Below, one piece after another: positions 24,469-31,044 of a stretch of 31,044 nt of DNA. This DNA is from Candidatus Enterococcus ferrettii (GTDB lineage: Bacteria; Bacillota; Bacilli; Lactobacillales; Enterococcaceae). The notes beneath the pieces were generated by a model that saw only the letters and a program-made list of their open reading frames with translations, was not told the origin of the DNA and ran no database searches. The first letter of the stretch is position 1. Each line of letters opens with the position of its first letter. The position numbers were made by a program, and so were the translations under genes. The stretch lies in the NCBI RefSeq assembly GCF_017377655.1, contig NZ_JAFREL010000080.1:1-31044 (forward strand). The letters are read 5' to 3'.

Positions 24469-24966
24469 TTAATCCTTTAACGAATTGTATTTTTCCTTCA
24501 TAACCCTCCAAGGTTTCGTTTCATCATCCGGCAGCAGCTGGAAGCCAATCTCAATTCCCTGCTGATCCATGTATTCAAAGGCATCATAGTCCTTTTGATC
24601 AATCGCTACCGTCCGTCCCAATACCTTCGCTCCTTCACGAGTGTTCATGGGTCCGACATTCAGCTTCTTGCCAAAATCTACGCCCAGCTCAACTAATTTG
24701 GCAAAGGTTTGCGGGGAGTTGCTGATGAGAAAGAAATCTTTCGTTGAATTTTTACCTTTAGGAATACTTTCAACTGCTTGCTCTGTCGTGTAAACACCCA
24801 ATTTTAAATTGCCTGCTGCTGCTTTTAATACCCGCTTACGCAAGTCATCCTGTGCAATGTCATCGCCAACTACCAAAATACCTTGCACCGAACGTGCTTT
24901 GGTCCAACGAGTAGTCGTTTGACCGTGAATTACTCGATCATCAATTCTTGCTAATGTAATTGTCAT
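24469..24966 (-). CDS. PTS mannose-family subunit IIB (second system)
   Basis: 165-aa cytoplasmic phosphotransferase subunit with phosphorylated His14 in LARIDDRVIHGQTTTRW. It receives phosphate from IIA and phosphorylates the transported sugar. TTGGAGG lies ahead of the ATG. It is encoded as a separate protein rather than fused to IIA as in the common ManL, which places this system nearer to separate-subunit fructose/mannose transporters. A 94-base AT-rich gap separates it from the IIA gene. Confidence 0.93.
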   Translation of the reverse strand: MTITLARIDDRVIHGQTTTRWTKARSVQGILVVGDDIAQDDLRKRVLKAAAGNLKLGVYTTEQAVESIPKGKNSTKDFFLISNSPQTFAKLVELGVDFGKKLNVGPMNTREGAKVLGRTVAIDQKDYDAFEYMDQQGIEIGFQLLPDDETKPWRVMKEKYNSLKD

Positions 24967-25060
24967 GATATATTACCTCCAAGTTTTTATTATTTCTCTC
25001 TTACTTACTTATTTATTACCTCTTAACTTTAACTTATAACGAAAAAGTTGTTCACCCCAT

Positions 25061-25471
25061 CTAAAACTCGATGTCGTCCTCTGAGTCATCTGCATCAATA
25101 CCCGCAACACCAGCTTTTCCAGTTGTTAAAGCTAATTCGTACAGCACATCTAGCGTGCTGGTTTCCATCGCTAATCCAGCTTCAATCAGCATCGGTAGAT
25201 TTAATCCTGCCACCACCCTGACTCTTTCAGAATGATTAAGATAGTAATTCAGAGCTTCGTTATAAGGTGTCCCTCCCTTTATGTCAGTAATAACTAATAC
25301 TTCTTTTTCTGACAGTTCATCCATTTTCTGTTGAAAAATTTGAGTAAACGTTCCTATTCCCTCATCTGTTAGGCTGATAGCCTGGATCTTTTCATTGATT
25401 CCGGCAATCATTTGATAGCTGTTCAATATCCCTTGACAAAACATACCATGTGTAACTAACATAATGTGCAT
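25061..25471 (-). CDS. PTS mannose-family subunit IIA (second system)
   Basis: 136 aa with phosphorylatable His8 (MLVTHGMFCQG), and the family motifs VITDIKGGTPYNEA (about 69-82) and VAGLNLPMLIEA (about 92-103). The C terminus is unusual: an acidic tail ending ADDSEDDIEF. AAGGAG lies 13 bases before the ATG, a long spacing. First gene of the operon IIA-IIB-IIC-IID-manA-regulator, with promoter at 25521-25549 and a palindromic operator at 25491-25504 between promoter and start codon. Confidence 0.92.
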   Translation of the reverse strand: MHIMLVTHGMFCQGILNSYQMIAGINEKIQAISLTDEGIGTFTQIFQQKMDELSEKEVLVITDIKGGTPYNEALNYYLNHSERVRVVAGLNLPMLIEAGLAMETSTLDVLYELALTTGKAGVAGIDADDSEDDIEF

Positions 25472-25490
25472 TCTGCTGATTCATCTCCTT

Positions 25491-25504
25491 TTATGTAATA
25501 ACAT
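25491..25504 (-). promoter_or_regulatory. Operator-like palindrome before the second PTS operon
   Basis: TTATGTAATAACAT, with the inverted core ATGT-AATA-ACAT, lies downstream of the PTS promoter and before its ribosome binding site. An identical 14-base sequence lies at the mirrored place in front of deoC (25607-25622). Confidence 0.65.
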
Positions 25505-25520
25505 TTTAAAGTACATCCAA

Positions 25521-25549
25521 ATAATACCTTGATAAGAAAGCGATGTCAA
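25521..25549 (-). promoter_or_regulatory. Sigma-A promoter of the second PTS operon
   Basis: Minus strand: perfect -35 TTGACA (25544-25549), 17-base spacer, -10 TATTAT (25521-25526). Transcription would start near 25514, ahead of the operator palindrome. Confidence 0.75.
25535..25548. promoter_or_regulatory. Candidate CcpA site (cre)
   Basis: AGAAAGCGATGTCA fits 12 of 14 positions of the consensus TGNAARCGNWWWCA and overlaps the -35 box of the PTS promoter. Binding of CcpA here would give catabolite repression of the operon. Confidence 0.45.
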
Positions 25550-25574
25550 TATCTAAATGTAATTATTTTTTGTC

Positions 25575-25603
25575 TTGACAACTGTCAAATTCTATTTTAT
25601 GAT
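25575..25603 (+). promoter_or_regulatory. Sigma-A promoter of deoC
   Basis: Perfect -35 TTGACA (25575-25580), 17-base spacer, -10 TATGAT (25598-25603), facing deoC. Confidence 0.75.
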
Positions 25604-25606
25604 CAT

Positions 25607-25622
25607 TTATGTAATAACATAA
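25607..25622 (+). promoter_or_regulatory. Operator-like palindrome before deoC
   Basis: TTATGTAATAACATAA is an inverted repeat (TTATGT-AATA-ACATAA) starting three bases after the -10 box and ending against the AAAGGAGG ribosome binding site. It would block transcription start when bound. It matches the palindrome at 25491-25504 over 14 bases. Confidence 0.65.
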
Positions 25623-25635
25623 AGGAGGAAAAAGT

Positions 25636-26337
25636 ATGACAACTTATTCAATTGACCAATTAGCACAAATGATTGATCACACCAACTTAAAACCTTACGC
25701 ATCCCGGGAGGATATGAAGACCCTTTGCCAAGAAGCAAAAGCTTACCACTTTAAAATGGTAGCAATTAATCAGGTACAATCCGCACTTTGTCGTGACTAT
25801 TTAGCTGGCAGTGATATTGAAATTGGTGCAGCCATCAGCTTTCCACTTGGACAAACTTCTATTACTGCGAAGGTTTTCGAAACAAAAAATGCGATTGAAC
25901 TCGGGGCAACTGAGATCGATTATGTCATTAACCTAACAGAAGTGAAGGCAAAAAATTGGGATTATTTGAAGGATGAGATGACACAAATCGTGGAAGTTTG
26001 CCGAGAAAATCAAGTTGTTTCAAAGGTGATCTTTGAAAATGCCTACTTGTCAGATGAAGAAAAAATCGCGCTATGCAAAATTGCGAAAGAAGTCGAACCT
26101 GATTTTATTAAAACGTCGACTGGTTTTGCTCCAAGCGGTGCAACCTTTGAAGATGTTAAGCTGATGAAGGAACAGGTTGGTTCCAAGGTGAAGGTAAAAG
26201 CAGCAGGTGGGATCCGTGATGCCGAAACTTTCAAAAAAATGCTGGCCTGCGGTGCAGAACGGATTGGAACCAGTTCGGGACTTACGATCATTGATACCTT
26301 TAAGGAAGAAGCCGTGAATGGCGAAATTACTATATAG
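25636..26337 (+). CDS. deoC: Deoxyribose-phosphate aldolase
   Basis: 233 aa. Splits 2-deoxyribose-5-phosphate into acetaldehyde and glyceraldehyde-3-phosphate by a Schiff base. The Schiff-base Lys159 is in DFIKTSTGF, the second lysine Lys188 in VKAAGGIR, and the acid Asp95 in EIDYVIN. The segment KVIFENAYL replaces the more common KVIxETxxL; the Glu is kept. AAAGGAGG precedes the ATG. It is divergent from the second PTS operon and shares its operator-like palindrome. No other deo genes (phosphorylase, phosphopentomutase, deoxyribokinase) are in the window. Confidence 0.94.
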   Translation: MTTYSIDQLAQMIDHTNLKPYASREDMKTLCQEAKAYHFKMVAINQVQSALCRDYLAGSDIEIGAAISFPLGQTSITAKVFETKNAIELGATEIDYVINLTEVKAKNWDYLKDEMTQIVEVCRENQVVSKVIFENAYLSDEEKIALCKIAKEVEPDFIKTSTGFAPSGATFEDVKLMKEQVGSKVKVKAAGGIRDAETFKKMLACGAERIGTSSGLTIIDTFKEEAVNGEITI

Positions 26338-26340
26338 AAG

Positions 26341-26383
26341 AAACCCGATTGACGGAAGCTGTTGTTCTGTCAGTCGGGTTTTG
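26341..26383 (+). terminator. Terminator of deoC
   Basis: A 15-base arm pair (26341-26355 with 26367-26381) with two imperfect pairs and a T run, directly after the deoC stop. The 195 bases from here to the next promoter show no gene. Confidence 0.85.
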
Positions 26384-26579
26384 TCGTATGTTGTCTAAAT
26401 GATTATTCGACTCGCCTATGCCAAATTTTATTTCAATCATAGCGATTAGGTGATCGCTTGCACTATCAAATGACAAGTAATATCCATAAATTGGCAACCA
26501 ACTAGCTTCTTCCTCCCGCGATACTTGATCTTATTTTTCTTGTACACCTATCCACTCTAAATCGAATAAAAAATAATAG

Positions 26580-26608
26580 TTGACAAAGTCCACTAAAAAA
26601 CCTATGCT
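26580..26608 (+). promoter_or_regulatory. Promoter of the MarR-threonine aldolase operon
   Basis: Perfect -35 TTGACA (26580-26585), 17-base spacer, -10 TATGCT (26603-26608), about 20 bases before the start codon region. Confidence 0.65.
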
Positions 26609-26629
26609 TGATCTAACACAAAAGGAGCG

Positions 26630-27079
26630 ATGACCGTGACTATTGAAAACATCCGGCAGTTCAATCGCTACTATACTCGGATTTTAGGCGTATTTGACAA
26701 GAAAGTCTTTAATCTGGACTATTCCATGATTGAAATGCGGATTCTTGGTGAGATTGCCCGCAACAAAGGTACTACCGCCAATCATTTAGCAAAATTCATG
26801 CGAATGGACCGCAGCTATTTAAGCCGCATAGTCAATAAGTTGGAAAAAGTCGGCTATATTACGCGACAAAATGATCCGGCGGACAAACGAATTTTTCGGC
26901 TGTTTCTTACTGATAAAGGAGAAACTCTGAACAGCTTCATCGAAGAGCAGTCGGATAAGCAGATCTTAGAGCTGCTTCACTCCTTGGATGCCGAGGAAAT
27001 TACTCAGCTGGAAACAGCTATGGGCACGATTGAAACAATTTTGAATCAAGTAGTTCCCAAAGAAATGGAGGAAATGTAA
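26630..27079 (+). CDS. MarR-family transcriptional regulator
   Basis: 149 aa. A winged helix lies at about 45-105: TANHLAKFMRMDRSYLSRIV is the recognition part and DPADKRIFRLFLTDKG the wing. Helices at both ends form the dimer interface. The ATG at 26630 lies three bases after AAAGGAG; the GTG at 26636 has better spacing and may be used instead. Its stop TAA shares one base with the threonine aldolase ATG, so the two are coupled and the regulator probably controls its own operon. Ligand unknown. Confidence 0.88.
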   Translation: MTVTIENIRQFNRYYTRILGVFDKKVFNLDYSMIEMRILGEIARNKGTTANHLAKFMRMDRSYLSRIVNKLEKVGYITRQNDPADKRIFRLFLTDKGETLNSFIEEQSDKQILELLHSLDAEEITQLETAMGTIETILNQVVPKEMEEM

Positions 27080-28104
27080 TGCTATCATTTGAAAACGATT
27101 ATTCTGAAGGTGCTCACGAAATGGTGCTGAAGCTATTACTAGAAACCAATATGCAGCAGGAATCTGGTTACGGAACTGATACTTTTACTCAACTAGCGAA
27201 AGAGAAAATCAAAGAACAATTAGATTGTCCAGAAGCAGAGATCAAATTTTTAGTCGGCGGAACGCAAACCAATCAAATTGTGATTACTGCACTTTTGAAA
27301 AATTATGAAGGTGTTTTGGCAGCCGATACCGGACACATCAGCACTCATGAAGCTGGAGCAATTGAATTTTGCGGCCATAAAGTATTAACGCTGCCCCATA
27401 ACTTAGGAAAGATTAATGCTGATCAGATCAGAGACTACGTGGAAACTTTTTACGCCGATGGCAACCACGAACACATGGTCGCACCCGGAATGGTTTACAT
27501 TTCTCATCCAACCGAGTATGGCACCCTCTATTCGATGGAAGAACTTGCATCACTTTCAGCAGCTTGTCGAGAGTTTGAGATTCCACTTTATTTGGATGGG
27601 GCTCGTTTGGGTTATGGATTGATGAGTGAGGAAACAGATGTAACGATGGCTGATATTGCGCGTCTATGTGATGTTTTCTATATTGGCGGAACTAAGGTCG
27701 GTGCTTTATGTGGCGAAGCATTAGTTTTTACTAAGAACAACTTACCAAAGCATTTTGTTTCTACTATTAAGCAGCATGGTGCACTTTTAGCGAAAGGTCG
27801 GTTATTGGGAATCCAATTCTTGGCCTTGTTCAGCGATAATTTGTATTTCGATATTAGCCGTCATGCGATTAATATGGCACAATTATTGAAGAACGGTTTT
27901 ACGCAAAAAGGCTATCAAACCTTGATTGATTCACCAACAAATCAGCAGTTTATCATTCTAGAAAACGAAAAGTTGAAGGCTTTACAGCAACAAGTCCGCT
28001 TTTCTTTCTGGGAAAAGTATGATGATGCTCATACGGTCGTACGTTTTGCTACCTCGTGGGCGACCACAAAAGAATCTGTCGAGCAGCTGCTAGCACTGAT
28101 TTAA
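27079..28104 (+). CDS. ltaE: Low-specificity threonine aldolase (PLP, beta-eliminating lyase family)
   Basis: 341 aa. Cleaves threonine or allo-threonine to glycine and acetaldehyde with pyridoxal phosphate. Features: His86 in GHISTHE, which stacks on the cofactor; Asp173 in YLDGARLGYG, which binds the pyridine nitrogen; Schiff-base Lys206 in FYIGGTKVGAL. Length fits the family. ATGGAGG lies before the start, which overlaps the MarR stop by one base. Whether it prefers L- or D-substrates cannot be told. A terminator follows at 28203-28242. Confidence 0.9.
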   Translation: MLSFENDYSEGAHEMVLKLLLETNMQQESGYGTDTFTQLAKEKIKEQLDCPEAEIKFLVGGTQTNQIVITALLKNYEGVLAADTGHISTHEAGAIEFCGHKVLTLPHNLGKINADQIRDYVETFYADGNHEHMVAPGMVYISHPTEYGTLYSMEELASLSAACREFEIPLYLDGARLGYGLMSEETDVTMADIARLCDVFYIGGTKVGALCGEALVFTKNNLPKHFVSTIKQHGALLAKGRLLGIQFLALFSDNLYFDISRHAINMAQLLKNGFTQKGYQTLIDSPTNQQFIILENEKLKALQQQVRFSFWEKYDDAHTVVRFATSWATTKESVEQLLALI

Positions 28105-28202
28105 CCCATAAAGAAACCTCTGGAAATTAATAAAGAATTTATTTCGGGGAGAATCGTAGAACCCTTTGCCAAAACTAATTGCAACAGATTTTCGAACAAA
28201 AG

Positions 28203-28242
28203 CTGTCACAATTTTCTTAACAGAATAATGTGACAGTTTTTT
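28203..28242 (+). terminator. Terminator downstream of threonine aldolase
   Basis: Perfect eight-base stem CTGTCACA (28203-28210) with TGTGACAG (28229-28236) and six T. It lies about 100 bases after the aldolase stop; the bases between show no gene. Confidence 0.75.
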
Positions 28243-28310
28243 GCTATAACAATTTTTAACTTAAAGTTCTCTACGAAACATTCGAGGATGCTAACCCATG
28301 TTTCAACTAA

Positions 28311-28640
28311 CTAAATAAACAGATAAGATAGAAGAGGTTCAAACCATCCATAACTATCAAATTCGTGTGCAAAACGGATTCTCGAATAGAGTTGAAGAAA
28401 TCTTCTTAATCGTTTTTCTATACTGGGTATAATGATTAAGATCACAGTACTATCATTTTAATCGTAGATATTTCATAACTGCTTGCAGTGTTAAAGGTTT
28501 AACCGATCAATTTCATCTACAATAATTAAAGCAATTCCCTTATATTCACCACTCGCCAATCCTTCGTCTTCTATTCCCTCATGTTCAATTTAATAAATTA
28601 TCCTAGCTAAACCAATCCTGACAACGTACTCATTGAGATT
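28311..28640 (-). pseudogene. Decayed TniB/IstB-like transposition ATPase
   Basis: No intact frame exists, but three minus-strand pieces in order fit an AAA ATPase of the TniB/IstB group. From high to low coordinates: LNEYVVRIGLARIIY, a stop, then a frame with GIALIIVDEIDRLN (Walker B, 28497-28520); a frame shift with LTLQAVMKYL; another shift with ILIIIPSIEKRL and RRFLQLYSRIRFAHEF, the sensor region usually read as GMPGIEKRLxRYPQLYSRxGFAHE. The last frame ends at 28311. At least two frameshifts and one stop make it non-functional. No Walker A can be recognised. It is a relic of a transposon that needed an ATP-dependent helper. Confidence 0.55.
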
Positions 28641-29190
28641 TATAAAGATAAGTTGCTTAAGCAGACTGTTTGAGAACCAACTATCTTTTTTCCAGGCCTA
28701 ACAAGCAAAACTTCTTATTAGTGATGCATTCTCAGCAATGAGTGATCCATAATAGACTTTCGTTCTATGCAATTGTTGTTTTATTTCCGCATAACTGTGG
28801 ACACAATTATAGCCATACTGAATTTCCCCAGCTGATTTCCATCTTTTTTATATCTTCCTTCCAATGCTCATTTTTTCTTCTATAACTATTCCCATCTTTT
28901 TTGACATGGATAATTCCTCCTAATTTAACGGTTCATTTTTGAGGGATGGAAATAAAGATATAAATTTACCTGAAATCAACGTTTTTGTTTTTTTACCCAA
29001 AATAAATAAACTTATTGATACAAAACAAACATTAATGTATACTCATATAGTGATAAAAACCCTAGTTTTTTAGTATCCTTACTATCAATTAATAAAAAAT
29101 AAAAAAAGATTCTTTGATTGTGATATACTCCCCTATCCATGATAAGGAAATAATTAAATCCTAAATAAGGGACTTTTTTACGGGAGAAGA
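28641..29190. other. AT-rich non-coding stretch with gene debris
   Basis: No intact gene. Between about 28680 and 28920 the minus strand contains short coding-like pieces in changing frames, such as HVKKDGNSYRRKNEHWKED and IQYGYNCVHSYAEIKQQL, separated by stops. They may be more of the transposon whose ATPase relic lies next to them, but I cannot name them. From 28930 to 29190 I see only AT-rich sequence. Confidence 0.35.
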
Positions 29191-29502
29191 GTGAAACTCA
29201 CTCCAGAGAATTGTTTGAGATTGAACCACAAAATTGGTCTAACAAGTACTGCAAAGCAAACTCAGATTGATCTGTCTGCTCTCAAAAGATGATGTGTTTT
29301 ATATAAGGATGGAAGTCCCACTGGTCATCTCGCTACGAAGAAGAATAAAAATCATCCTAGAGAATGAAAATTGGCGGCCGTACCAGATTATTTTACGAGT
29401 GGAGGCAGTCAAGAGGAACAGCTGAAGATTGTATTAGACTGTCTAACCCGCGACAAGGACTATGGCAATCAAGTACCAGATGTCGTATTGGAATTAGAAT
29501 AA
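29191..29502 (+). pseudogene. Relic of IS3-family (IS150-like) transposase OrfA
   Basis: One frame of 103 codons starts at GTG 29191 (VKLTPENCLRLNHKIGLT) and ends at TAA 29500-29502, broken only by TGA at 29290 and 29365. The text resembles an IS3 OrfA: a helix-turn-helix STAKQTQIDLSALKR followed by the first TGA, then VLYKDGSPTGHL, then HPRE-TGA-KLAAVPDYFTSGGS. At least the first TGA stands where OrfA proteins have tryptophan (KRW). After 29502 no OrfB can be recognised. The assignment is by pattern, without a search. Confidence 0.45.
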
Positions 29503-29643
29503 AGAGAATGAATACCATATGTTATTTAGGTGCCAGATATATTGCGTTAATTTACAAAGTCCATTTATTTTCGTTCCTATGTGACGCCTATATAATTTTA
29601 TATAAATATTTCCATCGATGATAAAAGGGGTGCTATTGATAAA

Positions 29644-31044
29644 GTGAAAAGAAAGAGATTATTTTTATTTTTAGGTATATGCGGTATTTTTAGCATGATG
29701 ACTCAAAATGTTTGGGTAGTTCTGGCGAATGAGAAAGAGAATAATTCAGAAAAAGTGTATTCAGAAAATTTACTCTCTACGGAGCAAATATCCAGCATAC
29801 CAGAAGTTAACTACACAGAACCTGTCGATAATTCCGAGCAGCAAGAAGACATTGACAAAAATGCAAAAATAAATACGACAACTGGAGAAAATGAAGACCA
29901 ATCATTCCCATGGCAATACTATGATGACGAACAGGGCGGTCTTGTAGATTCGGAGTTAATTTTGAAGCTATCAGGTGATGGAACAACACTTTACGTTCCT
30001 GGAGGTACGATTGTTAAACCTCAAAGTTTAGTGAACCATTTATATGAAAGAGATCTTGACCCTGAAAAAGTTACGAAGATTATAATAGAAGGCCCTTTAA
30101 CTATTCAGGGAATTGCGAGCTATTTATTCGCGTTTTGGACCAATGTGCAACACATAGAAAATATTGAGAATGTTGACATTTCAAATAACTCTACTAGTTA
30201 CGGACGATTGGATAGTGTTTTTTCTGGTGATTTCAATCTGCAAGAATTAAACTTGTCTACATGGGATTTAACTAATTATGACTCAGATCAATCGGGGTTC
30301 TTTGGTGCTTGTTGGAGCTTAAAAAAATTGGTTTTAGGCCCTAATTTTAAAACAAGTACAGCGCAATTATTGACTGATCCACCACAAGACAATCCTGCTT
30401 ATACCGGTTTTTGGCGAGCTGTCGGAGATGGGACAGAACATCGTCCTACAGGTAAACGATGGACAGCCACTGAGTTTATGAGTTCAAAAGTTAATAATAA
30501 CACCGTAGGAGAAGAATGGGCAGATACACATGTCTGGGAACCTGTCCCTGCCAAAATCATAGTAAATTACCAAGATACTGACGGAAATAAAATCCATGAA
30601 CCAGTGGAAAATAATGACAGAAATGTTAGTGAAGAGTATGATGTAACAACACCAGAGTACAAACTTAATATTCCTGGTTATACTCTAGAAGATACTGAAC
30701 TACCTGAAAATGCAGTTGGATCTATTGAAAATAACGAACCCATAGAAGTCACCTATATTTATAATAAAAATCCTGATATCCCTTCTATCTTAGGTAAAGA
30801 GGTCATCGCTAAATATCAAGATACCGATGGAAAACCTATTCATGAAAATGAAGTGTTTTCCGGTAACATTGGCGAGAGTTATACGACTAAAAAATTAGAT
30901 ATTGATGGATATTCCTTTAAAGAAATCAACGGAAACCCCACTGGTGTCTTTACTGATCAAGAACAGATAGTCACTTATATCTATACCAAAAATTCTGATA
31001 TTCCTTCTGTCTTGGGTAAAGAGGTCACCGCTAGATATCAAGAT
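29644..31044 (+). CDS. Secreted surface protein with BspA/DUF285 region and MucBP repeats, cut by window end
   Basis: 467 codons are visible and the frame runs off the window. GTG at 29644 starts a signal peptide (KRKRLFLFLGICGIFSMM, likely cut after VLA at residue 28). AAAAGGGG lies 13 bases upstream, a long spacing. A -10-like TATAAT is at 29591. Residues about 29-95 are an acidic low-complexity linker. About 100-290 resembles BspA/DUF285 surface proteins (LQELNLSTWDLTNY, LKKLVLGPNFKT). From about 301 come MucBP modules (AKYQDTDGKPIHENEVFSG, QIVTYIYTKN). The protein should be exported and, by analogy, wall-anchored through a C-terminal signal outside the window. It probably binds mucin or other host glycans. 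Confidence 0.82.
   Translation, partial: MKRKRLFLFLGICGIFSMMTQNVWVVLANEKENNSEKVYSENLLSTEQISSIPEVNYTEPVDNSEQQEDIDKNAKINTTTGENEDQSFPWQYYDDEQGGLVDSELILKLSGDGTTLYVPGGTIVKPQSLVNHLYERDLDPEKVTKIIIEGPLTIQGIASYLFAFWTNVQHIENIENVDISNNSTSYGRLDSVFSGDFNLQELNLSTWDLTNYDSDQSGFFGACWSLKKLVLGPNFKTSTAQLLTDPPQDNPAYTGFWRAVGDGTEHRPTGKRWTATEFMSSKVNNNTVGEEWADTHVWEPVPAKIIVNYQDTDGNKIHEPVENNDRNVSEEYDVTTPEYKLNIPGYTLEDTELPENAVGSIENNEPIEVTYIYNKNPDIPSILGKEVIAKYQDTDGKPIHENEVFSGNIGESYTTKKLDIDGYSFKEINGNPTGVFTDQEQIVTYIYTKNSDIPSVLGKEVTARYQD
30546..31044 (+). repeat. Tandem MucBP-type repeats inside the surface protein gene
   Basis: A divergent first module spans about 30546-30770, a second about 30771-30992, and a third begins about 30993 and is cut by the window end. 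Modules two and three have a 222-base (74-residue) period, seen from the repeated segment IPSxLGKEVxAxYQD at 30779 and 31001. They are near-identical in DNA where both are visible, which suggests recent duplication; the first module has diverged. Confidence 0.75.

Noticed and set aside
29364..29621. 85-aa plus-strand open frame
   Set aside because: It runs in another frame over the OrfA relic and has no family resemblance or binding site.
1..31044. tRNA, rRNA or CRISPR arrays
   Set aside because: No cloverleaf genes, rRNA segments or regularly spaced direct repeats were seen; the only periodic repeats are the MucBP coding repeats.

Overview
The window looks like chromosomal DNA of a low-GC Gram-positive bacterium of the Lactobacillales, most likely an Enterococcus or close relative. 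Supporting signs are strong AGGAGG ribosome binding sites, frequent GTG/TTG starts, sigma-A type promoters, two complete mannose-family PTS transporters, arc-type genes, and a secreted BspA/MucBP-type surface protein. The genus is an inference from gene content, not from a marker gene.

Layout. 1-51: edge of a TnpB-type gene. 231-5804 (minus): a sugar operon running IIA-IIB-IIC-IID (mannose/sorbose PTS family), iron alcohol dehydrogenase, class II ketose-bisphosphate aldolase, zinc alcohol dehydrogenase. A divergent LevR-like regulator (6130-8457) has a decayed AAA+ domain. 8537-13703: two paralogous AraC/GyrI-type regulators, a PfkB sugar kinase with two small unknown genes, and an M28 peptidase. 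14035-15813 (minus): a lipoprotein and a Cof-type HAD phosphatase with a possible attenuator leader. 16005-20237 (minus): a dimethylargininase-like enzyme, an amino-acid antiporter, ornithine carbamoyltransferase and carbamate kinase, with a divergent GntR regulator (20354-20989) and a palindrome over the operon promoter. 21084-25471 (minus): a second mannose-family PTS (IIA-IIB-IIC-IID), manA and a HutC-type GntR regulator. deoC (25636-26337) is divergent and shares an operator-like palindrome with this PTS operon. 26630-28104: MarR regulator and threonine aldolase. 28243-29643: a graveyard of mobile DNA with a TniB/IstB-like ATPase relic and an IS3-type orfA relic. 29644 to the end: the start of a large MucBP-repeat surface protein.

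How the parts work together. Most of the window is accessory carbon and nitrogen catabolism. The first PTS operon suggests uptake and phosphorylation of a sugar or polyol, oxidation by the zinc dehydrogenase, aldol cleavage, and reduction of the aldehyde product by the iron dehydrogenase; the substrate is not known from sequence. The arc-like operon suggests citrulline made from methylated arginine, then split to ornithine and carbamoyl phosphate, which gives ATP. The second PTS with manA suggests mannose use, with an unexpected tie to deoxyribose-phosphate aldolase.
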